From G963676655 sp963676655 (lineage in GTDB: Bacteria > Verrucomicrobiota > Lentisphaeria > Victivallales > Victivallaceae), in contig CAXXKX010000003.1 in the NCBI GenBank assembly GCA_963676655.2, positions 186,001 through 250,000 on the forward strand: a stretch of DNA of 64,000 nt. The letters are read 5' to 3'. Numbering within the stretch: the first letter of the stretch is position 1; every line of letters starts with the position of its first letter. Made by a program: the position numbers and the translations under genes. This document shows, in pieces, positions 1 to 7,982 of this stretch. The notes beneath the pieces are model-generated. The model made no database searches and was not told the origin of the DNA. It saw only the letters and a list, made by a program, of their open reading frames with translations.

Positions 1-863
1 ATCCTAAAAAATCTAATTTTCCGAATTACTTTGATCCGGCTCCGGTAACTTTCTGCGACTACATTGAACAAAAGTCATTACCGCAGGTTCGCGAATTAAC
101 CGGAAATTATCCTGATCTATGTGAAATCTGGTTTGATACTCCGCTGTCTATCCCTCCGGAAATAAGTTTTGAATTTTACCGCTGTGTTTATGAAAAACAG
201 CCCAGGACGCTGGTCTCTGAACGAATCGGCAACGACATGGGGGATATCCTGATTCCCGGCGACAATACTATTCCAGATAAAGTTCAAAGACTGCCGTGGG
301 AATGCATTGCCACAACAAACAATTCCTGGGGATATAATTGCTATGACAATGATTGGAAATCGCCACGGGAAATTCTGTTCTGGTTGGTTTCGGCCGCTGT
401 CCGGGGAGGAAATTTGCTGCTCAATCTGGGACCGCTGCCCAGCGGCGCACTGCCTCCCGATGCGGTAAAAAACATAAGCGTCGTAGGGAAGTGGCTTGAA
501 ATCAACGGTTACGCCATTTATGACTCTGTGCCGTGGCAAGTTACGCACGAAGGGCCGACAGAAGTCGTTATCAGCAGTACTGAGCAACGCAAAGAAGATG
601 GTTTTAAGGCTGCTTTTTCGCCTGAGGATTTGTTTTTCACCTGTAAAGACAACTGCGTCTTTGCCATAAGTTTAGTTCCATTTGATAAAGACAGAATAGT
701 AATTCGCTCTTTAGTTGGCTGCCCGGTGGAAGCGGTTCGGATATTGGGGGCCGCAGATCTCGTTCACTGGAACGTTGCGAGTGAAGGGCTTGTTGTCGAG
801 GCCCCGGATGATTTTCATTCGCACGAACTTGGCTATGTTGTGGAAATTAAGCTGAAATCATAA
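1..863 (+). CDS. Alpha-L-fucosidase (GH29), 3' part
   Basis: The 5' end lies outside the window; the reading frame is open from base 3 and codes about 286 residues to a TAA stop. GH29 enzymes release terminal L-fucose from glycans by a retaining mechanism. Visible family marks are IWFDTP near the start, where the Asp sits where GH29 enzymes carry the nucleophile; ERIGNDMGD; WECIATTNNSWGY; and SAAVRGGNLLLNLGPLPSG followed by GKWLEINGYAIYDS, the usual end of the catalytic barrel. A short beta-sandwich-like tail follows. Whether it is secreted cannot be seen because the N-terminus is missing. It precedes a prepilin-like gene and a large secreted hydrolase on the same strand, which fits a fucose-containing polysaccharide as substrate for the region. 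The family call is firm; the exact linkage is not known. Confidence 0.92.
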   Translation, partial: PKKSNFPNYFDPAPVTFCDYIEQKSLPQVRELTGNYPDLCEIWFDTPLSIPPEISFEFYRCVYEKQPRTLVSERIGNDMGDILIPGDNTIPDKVQRLPWECIATTNNSWGYNCYDNDWKSPREILFWLVSAAVRGGNLLLNLGPLPSGALPPDAVKNISVVGKWLEINGYAIYDSVPWQVTHEGPTEVVISSTEQRKEDGFKAAFSPEDLFFTCKDNCVFAISLVPFDKDRIVIRSLVGCPVEAVRILGAADLVHWNVASEGLVVEAPDDFHSHELGYVVEIKLKS

Positions 864-916
864 TAATTCATATTTAAATATAACAAGGAATTCAAGCTAA
901 AACAAAGGAGTGCGAC

Positions 917-1651
917 ATGAAGAAGATTTTTACGCTTATCGAGTTGCTGGTTGTGATTGCTATTATTGCTATTTTGGCAGCAATGCTTATGCCGGCTTTG
1001 AACAAAGCCCGAAGTATGGCGAAAATGACCTCCTGTAAAAACAACATGAAACAGTTAGGGCTTATGACTAACATGTATGTTGTGGATTATGACGATTATT
1101 ATCCGCCAGGGGATTATAATTGGGATATTCCTTTGAAGACCGGTTATCTTGGCAAGCTTGTGGTCCATACCGGATATGCCGACCGCTTTGAAGAGGCGCC
1201 GCGAAAAGGTCTATTTCTGTGTCCGTCCACCAATCCGGGAGATGTTGATGGCACGATAACAAAATTCGCCTACAGCTACGGCCCGACCAGGGTGACCAAT
1301 GGCGCCGGTTATTATGATTCCAATTATTCCGGCGGCTGGTCTTTTCCATGGGGGGCGACTCCGAACCAATCCATAGCCAAGAAGATTAACAAAATAAGAA
1401 AAGGCAGTGTGGTGCTTATCGAACTTAAACTTGCGCCCTGGAGTTTTGTTACTGATGCAGCTGGCGCAATACTCTCAAATACCCGTCCTGTCTTTACCAA
1501 TCAACTCCAGATTTCCAATGATTCATGTACCACGTTCAGACATAATTCCAGCGCTAATTTTCTTTTCAAGGATGGTTCGGTTCAATCCTGTAAGGCTGGA
1601 ACACAATTCGGTACGGTTTATACGAAAAACGGCTGGATGCCATTGAAATAA
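917..1651 (+). CDS. Prepilin-like secreted protein, H-X9-DG type (copy 1)
   Basis: A 244-aa protein starting at an ATG preceded by AAAGGAG. The N-terminus, MKKI then FTLIELLVVIAIIAILAAML, is a type IV prepilin/type II pseudopilin hydrophobic helix, followed by PALNKARSMAK and an NNMKQLG helix. The globular part carries LCPST and ends with RHNSSANFLFKDGS, the H-X9-DG signature of PVC prepilin-like proteins. The residue before the Phe is Ile rather than the Gly normally required by prepilin peptidase. It lies 12 bases before a 1318-aa secreted hydrolase, so the two are probably co-transcribed. Members of this family are thought to be exported through a type II-like route; a link to polysaccharide capture or enzyme display at the surface is inference. 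Confidence 0.85.
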   Translation: MKKIFTLIELLVVIAIIAILAAMLMPALNKARSMAKMTSCKNNMKQLGLMTNMYVVDYDDYYPPGDYNWDIPLKTGYLGKLVVHTGYADRFEEAPRKGLFLCPSTNPGDVDGTITKFAYSYGPTRVTNGAGYYDSNYSGGWSFPWGATPNQSIAKKINKIRKGSVVLIELKLAPWSFVTDAAGAILSNTRPVFTNQLQISNDSCTTFRHNSSANFLFKDGSVQSCKAGTQFGTVYTKNGWMPLK

Positions 1652-1663
1652 CAGGAAAGGCGT

Positions 1664-4600
1664 TTGAATATGTTCAAATATCTTATGGTAAGAGTTTTTG
1701 CGGCTTCAACTTTATTATTGATAAACTTTTGCTTGTCCGCCGCCGGAACCGGCATGCCGGACTTTCAGTCTGACGGCCGGATTTCTGACGGGACGGAGTC
1801 AGTGCAAATGACCTCTCAAGGCCAGATAAGGCTTACAGTCGATAACAACGAGGTTATCCTTATCGACCAGCAGATGTCGATTGGCAAAATCAAATGGACT
1901 TATCCGCCATATTTCGAGAATAAGAGATTTAAAGTATTTCCTCAGGAAAAAAAATGTCTATTCACAGGAAAAGTTCCGTTGAGTAAAGAGAAGGGAGCCG
2001 GGCAGGCGGATTTCTCCCTGAACCTCAAATTGTTAAATGATGGAAGCATTGACGTTGACCGTAAGCTGAAGATACCCGAAGGGATTCCAACGAGATACGA
2101 TAATACGTTTTTTATTATACCGTTTCATTTGCTGTCCGGACAAACCATCAAAGTAAACGACAAGTCTTTGCATATCAAAGAAAGTAATGCTGGTGATAAT
2201 AGTAACGGCTTGATCCTGAAACACTCAAAAGATGTTAAGACAATTGAGCTTTTTCCGGATGATGCTGACAAAAGAATATTAATTAACATCGCGGAATGTC
2301 GGAGAACTTTTCTTCGTCTCTCCAAAAGCCGTCGGGGAAAACAGTTTATTCTCGGCTTGATGTCGTCCAATGGGGATGTCAGATTTACAATTAAATTGTC
2401 CGGGAAAGTAAAGCGGAAAACCGCAAAAAGCAATACGATCATTAATTTTCGTGACTGCGACAATCTCGAAGTGCCGAATTACCAGGGATCTGTAAATTTA
2501 ATCCAAAATCCATCTTTTGATCAAGGACTTAATTATTATCAATACAGAAGCTATGCGAAAACTCCAGGAATTAGATATTCATGGTACTATAAGCTCGATA
2601 ACAGCACTGCGAAGTTTGGCAAAACCTCCGTGCTGATGCGGGCCTTAAAGCAAATAAAAGACCCGGTCCCGTTGGGTACGTTTATCATCCCGGTTGAAGC
2701 CAATAAAGATTATACGTTCAGCTTTTACGCGAAGTCCAATAATCGTGATGCCGGGCTGGTTTTAAGATCTTTAAGTGCGAGGCACCCGCAATTCGCGCAA
2801 TTTCAAGGCAAAGGACATAAATATTTTTCATTGACGAAGCAATGGAAAAGATATTCGGTAAATTTAAAGAACCCTAATACCGGTCTGGCTCTGATGTTTC
2901 AAGCCAAATTGGGCGGGAACAGTTCTTCTGACGAGGCGAAAATCTGGATAGATGGGCTGCAGTTGGAAAAAGGAACTCAGCTTTCAGAATTTACTATGCG
3001 GCCGGTCAGTGCGCGATTTTTGACTTCTGCCAAAGATAATTTTCTTGATGCCGGCAAACCGGTAAATCCGGAATTGACAATTTCTACCAGCCGTCCGGCT
3101 GCCGCCGGTAAGGTGAAGATTGAAGTCAAAGATTTTTTCGGTAAAGAAGTCTGGAACGAACAGTATGAATTCAAGGCAAAAGCAGGTTCGAATACCAGAA
3201 TAAGTCTGCCGACGCTGGAAAAAGCACTGAAAAACAAGCAGGGGATTTTTATTGTAAAAGTAATTTTCAAGTTGGATGACGGTTCTACGGATTATGATTT
3301 TTTCCGCTTTGCGATATTGAAATACCTGGATAATAAATTCAAAAATAAAAATATTTTTGCATTCTGTCTCAGATATCTTTTGTGCAGACCGGATATCCCT
3401 GCGATTATGGAACGCTTCAAGTATATCGGTTGGGGAAGTGCAAATTACGGAACTTATGGAAATGATATCGCCAGGCTTCTGAAAGATAATAATATCAAAT
3501 ATTTCGGTGATCACATGGTGTCCAAGCGAAAAGCTAATGGCGGCATGGTGATTGACGGTAAAGTCATGATGCGGGATATTAACAATTTGAGGAACGTCAC
3601 GCCGGAAATACAAAAGAAATTTGAAGATCTCTGTTACGAGAAAGCAAAATTATATCCGTATATCAACACGTGGTGCTTCGACGGGGAATGCGCGACCGGA
3701 ATGATGAGCGGATTGATGGAAAATATTGAAAACTTCGCACGATTGCTGATTGCCACATATAAAGGGGTAAAGCGGGCAAACCCGCAGGCCCAGGTTTTGT
3801 TAACCGGCGGTCCTTGCAACATGATGCCGCAGGGAGGCTCCAGACTTGTGGCGAAATATATTGACGCGGTTAAGGGCCGGGTTAAATTTGACGCGGTGGC
3901 GATTCATCCCTACCGGGCTACGCCGGAAGACCCGGACCTGGACAGCGATGCAAAATATTTCCTTGACATGCTGGATAAAAAAGGCTATGGAGATGTTCCG
4001 GTTCACTGGAACGAAGGTATGCATTTCCCTCAATACAATGTTCCGGCCTGGGGACTTAACCCATACCGGGGAAATTCCAACGATCATTTTTATGCCGGGA
4101 CGATCTCGTATGATATGGGCTGGGGCGAAAAGATATCCGCGGCATATTATGCCCGGGGTTGGCTGGTGGCGCTCAAATATCAAAACAGAGTTGAGATGTT
4201 CAACGGCTGGCAGCACCGGGAAACGTTCATGGATATCGACCTGACGCCGTTTTCGGTCCAGAAAGTCACCAATACTTTGGGTAACATTCTTGGCAACGCT
4301 GTTTTCAAAAAAGATATTCGTTTTGCGGCAAACAGCAGGTGTTATGTCTTTGAAGACGAACTCAAACGGCCGGTCGCCGTGATGTGGTCGTATTACCCGA
4401 AAGTCGATAGAAACAAGGCGCGGCCCCCGGAGGTTGTTCTGAAATTTTCCGGTTATGCCCCTGAATTTATCGATTTAATGGGAACAACGCGCAAGCTGTC
4501 ACCGGATAAACAAGGCGCTATTACTATGCCGCTTACACCTTTTCCCGTATTTATTCGCGGGAAAGCCGGTTCTTTGAACACGTTTTGCGTGGATATTGCT

Positions 4601-5620
4601 AAAACCGCATTGAAAGACGCCCGGAATATTTTTATCAAAGTTACCGCAAAACCGCTTGCCGGGAACAGGATGGAACTGACATTCTTTAATCCCCTGACCA
4701 ATGATTTTACCGGAAATGCCGTCTTTAAAATAAATAATAAGAATTATAATGAACAACTGAAATTAAAGGGAATGACCGGGAAATCGGTAATTGTTCCATT
4801 GAGCCATAAGCCGAATGATGGAAAAATCTCCAGGATTGACATACCTTGCGTCATCTCCGACAAAAAAGGCGATAAGTCCACGCAGAATATTTCGATGGAT
4901 TTTTTCTGCGCCCGTGAATTAGCCGAAGGAAAAACCATTAAAGTTGACGGCAATCTTAATGACTGGGCCGGCATTCCGGAGATTAAGGTAGTCAACAGCG
5001 TGGTAAATAAGATTAAAGCGGTGGAAGACCCCGAAAAAATCGCTTATCCTGGTGATTTTGCCGCAAGTTTCCGGGTAACCTGGGACACGCGCAACCTCTA
5101 TATTGCCGCGACGGTGGTTGATGATGTGTTCTGTCATGATAAAATGTCCCGTCCTTCACAACGCTGGAACAATGATTGTCTGCAGTTGTATCTCGATACG
5201 TTATGTGATGCGGCGACGAAAAAGATCAAAGGTTTTGATACCAACGATTACAATTATGACTTCTTTCCGAATGAGCGGGAAGGTACTTTAACCGCGTTCA
5301 GACGGTTCGCTCCCGAACAGCAGGCGGCCGGCGGCCTGTATGCTCCAAAGCCGAACGAAGTCGAGCCGAATATCAAAACTGCGTTCAAGAGAACAAAAAA
5401 CGGATATATCTACGAGATTGCGATTCCCGCTAAATATATTGCGCCGATGCGGCTTGAGCCGGATTCGATTGTCGGGTTCGGCATCTTCTTCAGCGACCGG
5501 GATAAAGCTGCAAAACGCAAAAAAGGTTCCTTTATCAAAAGATCGCTGACAGTTACGCCGCCGGGAACCGGCTGTTACATGAACCCTCATTTATACCCGG
5601 TTATGCTTTTAGTCAAATAA
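1664..5620 (+). CDS. Secreted multidomain glycoside hydrolase, clan GH-A-like, with C-terminal CBM9-like domain
   Basis: A 1318-aa protein with a signal peptide (first ~26 residues, cut near CLSAAG). Residues ~277-440 look like a CBM4/9 jelly roll (NLIQNPSFDQG at the start, IWIDGLQLEKG at the end). Residues ~560-950 read as a TIM barrel: WCFDGECATG gives a candidate acid/base Glu near 675, and HWNEGMHF a candidate nucleophile Glu near 784, the strand-4/strand-7 spacing of clan GH-A (GH39 or similar). Residues ~1089-1318 form a CBM9/DOMON-like domain (VDGNLNDWAG, TWDTRNLYIAATVVDD, WNNDCLQLYLD). The exact GH family is not recognised. It follows a prepilin-like gene by 12 bases, with a weak start context (AGGAAAGG before the ATG). 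A role in extracellular polysaccharide breakdown is likely; the substrate is unknown. Confidence 0.72.
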   Translation: MNMFKYLMVRVFAASTLLLINFCLSAAGTGMPDFQSDGRISDGTESVQMTSQGQIRLTVDNNEVILIDQQMSIGKIKWTYPPYFENKRFKVFPQEKKCLFTGKVPLSKEKGAGQADFSLNLKLLNDGSIDVDRKLKIPEGIPTRYDNTFFIIPFHLLSGQTIKVNDKSLHIKESNAGDNSNGLILKHSKDVKTIELFPDDADKRILINIAECRRTFLRLSKSRRGKQFILGLMSSNGDVRFTIKLSGKVKRKTAKSNTIINFRDCDNLEVPNYQGSVNLIQNPSFDQGLNYYQYRSYAKTPGIRYSWYYKLDNSTAKFGKTSVLMRALKQIKDPVPLGTFIIPVEANKDYTFSFYAKSNNRDAGLVLRSLSARHPQFAQFQGKGHKYFSLTKQWKRYSVNLKNPNTGLALMFQAKLGGNSSSDEAKIWIDGLQLEKGTQLSEFTMRPVSARFLTSAKDNFLDAGKPVNPELTISTSRPAAAGKVKIEVKDFFGKEVWNEQYEFKAKAGSNTRISLPTLEKALKNKQGIFIVKVIFKLDDGSTDYDFFRFAILKYLDNKFKNKNIFAFCLRYLLCRPDIPAIMERFKYIGWGSANYGTYGNDIARLLKDNNIKYFGDHMVSKRKANGGMVIDGKVMMRDINNLRNVTPEIQKKFEDLCYEKAKLYPYINTWCFDGECATGMMSGLMENIENFARLLIATYKGVKRANPQAQVLLTGGPCNMMPQGGSRLVAKYIDAVKGRVKFDAVAIHPYRATPEDPDLDSDAKYFLDMLDKKGYGDVPVHWNEGMHFPQYNVPAWGLNPYRGNSNDHFYAGTISYDMGWGEKISAAYYARGWLVALKYQNRVEMFNGWQHRETFMDIDLTPFSVQKVTNTLGNILGNAVFKKDIRFAANSRCYVFEDELKRPVAVMWSYYPKVDRNKARPPEVVLKFSGYAPEFIDLMGTTRKLSPDKQGAITMPLTPFPVFIRGKAGSLNTFCVDIAKTALKDARNIFIKVTAKPLAGNRMELTFFNPLTNDFTGNAVFKINNKNYNEQLKLKGMTGKSVIVPLSHKPNDGKISRIDIPCVISDKKGDKSTQNISMDFFCARELAEGKTIKVDGNLNDWAGIPEIKVVNSVVNKIKAVEDPEKIAYPGDFAASFRVTWDTRNLYIAATVVDDVFCHDKMSRPSQRWNNDCLQLYLDTLCDAATKKIKGFDTNDYNYDFFPNEREGTLTAFRRFAPEQQAAGGLYAPKPNEVEPNIKTAFKRTKNGYIYEIAIPAKYIAPMRLEPDSIVGFGIFFSDRDKAAKRKKGSFIKRSLTVTPPGTGCYMNPHLYPVMLLVK

Positions 5621-5649
5621 GCGCCTCAGCCGGTCGACGTTCAAACTTC

Positions 5650-5945
5650 AACTCCAGCTGTCTCACTTGCGGGACAGCGTAATTGATCAGTCCATTTATA
5701 AAAAATTCTGCGTAGCAGTTATACCGCACCGCGTTGTACGCGGGCGTGGTCCAGCAACGAGATGCTGGTCGCCGGAGGCGAAATTGAGCGAAGCGCATTT
5801 GTCATGCAACGCATGACGCAGTAACATCATTTTGCTCGTAGCGATGTCTTTGATTTCAAGCGCGTAGCTGCTTAAATCAAAGACGTTGAGCGGAGGGCAT
5901 GAGTTGCCTGCCAGCCGAGTAACCACTTGCGGGACAGCTGGAGTT
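5650..5945. repeat. 296-bp structured element with 13-bp terminal inverted repeats
   Basis: AACTCCAGCTGTC at 5650-5662 is exactly inverted as GACAGCTGGAGTT at 5933-5945. The motif CACTTGCGGGACAGC also occurs in the same orientation at both ends (5664-5678 and 5924-5938). Inside are stem-loops at 5751-5768 (CCAGCA/TGCTGG), 5801-5817 (GTCATGC/GCATGAC) and 5846-5884 (GTCTTTGATTT/AAATCAAAGAC, 11 perfect pairs). It fills the gap between the 1318-aa hydrolase and the GntR gene and has no convincing reading frame. A diverged single end lies at 52573-52604. It resembles a MITE or a REP-type composite; a structured RNA cannot be excluded. Confidence 0.6.
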
Positions 5946-5970
5946 TTTTTGTAAAAATGCGTTAAGGGTA

Positions 5971-5999
5971 TTGACATTTCTGTAAATTCGTGTTATACT
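5971..5999 (+). promoter_or_regulatory. Sigma-70 promoter of the first GntR gene
   Basis: TTGACA at 5971-5976, a 17-base spacer, and TATACT at 5994-5999. This near-consensus promoter is 56 bases before the TTG start of the regulator and just behind the 296-bp repeat element. Confidence 0.85.
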
Positions 6000-6022
6000 T
6001 AAATATAGTTTATTGGTATAAC
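5992..6022. promoter_or_regulatory. Palindromic operator over the -10 box (GntR copy 1)
   Basis: GTTATAC at 5992-5998 and GTATAAC at 6016-6022 form a perfect inverted repeat spanning 31 bases, extendable by one pair to 5991-6023. The left half overlaps the -10 box. The same layout, with the same 31-base span and the same phase to the -10 box, is present in front of the paralogous regulator at 12490-12520, so autoregulation, and possibly cross-regulation, is likely. Confidence 0.7.
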
Positions 6023-6054
6023 AGAACTTAATTTTAGTAAACCAGGAGAAATCG

Positions 6055-7101
6055 TTGTTAGCTCTTAAGCCCAGAATGAAGCGCCAGCAACTGGTGGAAA
6101 TCTTCAAAGACAGGATCATCAAAGGAGATCTTTGTCGCAACGGCTGTTTACCGACTTACGAAGAGCTGAATAATCAATTTGACGCCAGCCGGGCTACTTT
6201 GCATTATGTTTTGAATCAATTGAAACACGATGGTTATATTGTCAGCGTTGAGCGCCAGGGCGTTTTCCGTTCAGACAATCTTCCGCCCAGGAGTCGGTTT
6301 GCGCTGGTTTTTGAAAGTGACGAGGAAAATCAATTCTGGTTGAAACTGGCGCGTGAAGCGATGCTGATCAGCCGCCGGGACAAATCGCGTCAGTTCGAGA
6401 TATTTCATAGCGACAATCTGGAACATGAGGACTCGAAACGCTTAATTAACCGGCTTGAGCGCCGGATGCTCGCGGGAATATTCTTTTTCTTCCGACCGAC
6501 CAAGGGGGTAACCCGAAAAGTATTCCATGACTATCCGGGGATTCCGACTTTGTTTTGTGAATACTATGCGGAGCCGCCGAATATTTTTCAAGCTAAACTG
6601 GATAGCAGATCCTGTGTTAATAAAGTGATGGAATATGCAAAAACGCAAGGTGCAAAAAAGATTGGCGCAATTTCCAAGGGGGATCAAAGTCTGAGATATT
6701 GTGTTGCCGAAGCGGCGGCTGAATATGGCTTGGAAACCCGTCCTGAGTGGAATCTTGCCGCACCGGAAAAATTTATCGAGGGAGTAGTTAATCTTGTCAA
6801 GCTGCTCATGGCGCAAGACCCGGATAAGCGTCCAGATACTCTATATATTACAGACGATAATTTGATAACTCTTGTCCAATCCACTCTGATCGAGATCGGG
6901 GTCAAGGTTCCGGACGAATTAAAACTTATATGCCATTATAACTTCCCCGAAAATACGGATACGGTACTGCCGGTTAAAAAGATCGGATATGACGTCAGGG
7001 ATATTTTGAATAAAGGAGTGGACCTGATCAAAGATTATTATAATGGATGTCCCCTGAGGTCGGTAACGATCGATGGTAAATTTGACGACGAAATAAGATA
7101 A
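6055..7101 (+). CDS. GntR-type transcription factor with LacI-like effector domain (copy 1)
   Basis: A 348-aa regulator. TTG at 6055 is chosen because AGGAG ends six bases before it; the next in-frame ATG (6076) has no ribosome site. Residues ~8-75 are a GntR winged helix (LVEIFKDRIIKGDL, PTYEELNNQFDASRATLHYVLNQL). The remainder resembles a periplasmic-binding-protein-like sugar sensor of the LacI/GalR kind (FALVFESDEENQF near the start, DTLYITDDN, a C-terminal IGYDVRDILNKGVDLI). It is a paralogue of the regulator at 12535. A near-consensus promoter with an overlapping palindrome lies upstream. Downstream on the same strand are a LamG protein, a GH71-like enzyme and two prepilin-like genes, its likely targets. 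The sensed sugar is unknown. Confidence 0.85.
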   Translation: MLALKPRMKRQQLVEIFKDRIIKGDLCRNGCLPTYEELNNQFDASRATLHYVLNQLKHDGYIVSVERQGVFRSDNLPPRSRFALVFESDEENQFWLKLAREAMLISRRDKSRQFEIFHSDNLEHEDSKRLINRLERRMLAGIFFFFRPTKGVTRKVFHDYPGIPTLFCEYYAEPPNIFQAKLDSRSCVNKVMEYAKTQGAKKIGAISKGDQSLRYCVAEAAAEYGLETRPEWNLAAPEKFIEGVVNLVKLLMAQDPDKRPDTLYITDDNLITLVQSTLIEIGVKVPDELKLICHYNFPENTDTVLPVKKIGYDVRDILNKGVDLIKDYYNGCPLRSVTIDGKFDDEIR

Positions 7102-7166
7102 TGTCAAATTCGGGGCAATGTATGTCCCTTGTATATAAGAACCAACAAAATTATCAGGAGTGTTGA

Positions 7167-7958
7167 ATGAAGAAGTCTGTGATGTCTGCCGCCTTTATCT
7201 ATGCCGCCGCATCTTGTCCTTGTATTATGGCGGAAACCGTCGCTTATTGGCCGATGCAGGACAAAGCGCCGGGAGTTTCCGCCGCCAATGGCGCTATGGT
7301 TCAAACCCGGGAAAACTCACCGGCTCTTGACGCAAAGGTATTTTCTGATAAAAATTCAAAAGTGGTGTTCGATGCGGATGTTCCCGGTAAAGTCATTGTC
7401 GCCGGTTCCAAGGTGGTTAACGCAGACAATAAATCCTCGCTTAAGTTTACCAGTAAATACGGGGTGAAGCCGGCCCTTACTGTTGCCGGAAATAAATTGC
7501 TTAATCTTGACACTTTCACGGTTGAGGCATTTGTCAAGGTTGTGAAAATACCGCGTTGGAGCGCCCTGTTTATGAAAAAAAGAGGCGGCGGCCTGTATAG
7601 CTGGCTGCTTCAGAACAATGGCAATTCAGGCAAAATCAGGGTCCGGGTTGACTCCAATCCGAATGACGCGAAAAATAAAGCCGGATTCAATCAGGGGATC
7701 AATACGGATTTTGTTATTAATGACGGGAAGTGGCACCATGTCGCGGTGACCTATGATGCCTTGACTCAGAAGCTTAATATTTACGGCGATTACAAACTGT
7801 TGGTCAGCCGCAAAACCGCGCTTCCGGTTATTTACGATTCGGAACCGTTGTGTTTTCTCGGCGGAACCAATGCCGGAGTAACCGAAGAAAATATTGATGA
7901 AATTAGAATCTCCGGTCAGGCCCTGTTGCCTGAGAATTTTCTGAAAGTAAAAAAATAA
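7167..7958 (+). CDS. Secreted LamG/concanavalin-like domain protein
   Basis: A 263-aa protein with a signal peptide (hydrophobic segment to about residue 22, cut near IMAET). The mature part is one LamG/laminin-G-like jelly roll: LDTFTVEAFVKVVKIPRWSA, then DGKWHHVAVTYDALTQKLNIYGDY and NIDEIRISGQALLPENF, the strand pattern of LamG-like jellyroll-fold domains that bind glycans. No catalytic domain is present. It starts at ATG behind CAGGAG, 65 bases after the GntR gene, and stands 24 bases before a GH71-like enzyme that ends in a similar LamG domain. A sugar-binding accessory protein of that enzyme is the simplest reading. Confidence 0.75.
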   Translation: MKKSVMSAAFIYAAASCPCIMAETVAYWPMQDKAPGVSAANGAMVQTRENSPALDAKVFSDKNSKVVFDADVPGKVIVAGSKVVNADNKSSLKFTSKYGVKPALTVAGNKLLNLDTFTVEAFVKVVKIPRWSALFMKKRGGGLYSWLLQNNGNSGKIRVRVDSNPNDAKNKAGFNQGINTDFVINDGKWHHVAVTYDALTQKLNIYGDYKLLVSRKTALPVIYDSEPLCFLGGTNAGVTEENIDEIRISGQALLPENFLKVKK

Positions 7959-7982
7959 TAGATTGGATTTAGAAAGCCTCTT

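Noticed and set aside
5650..5945. Riboswitch upstream of the GntR gene
   Set aside because: The element ends before the promoter, so it is not in the GntR transcript leader, and its ends are typical of a mobile repeat.
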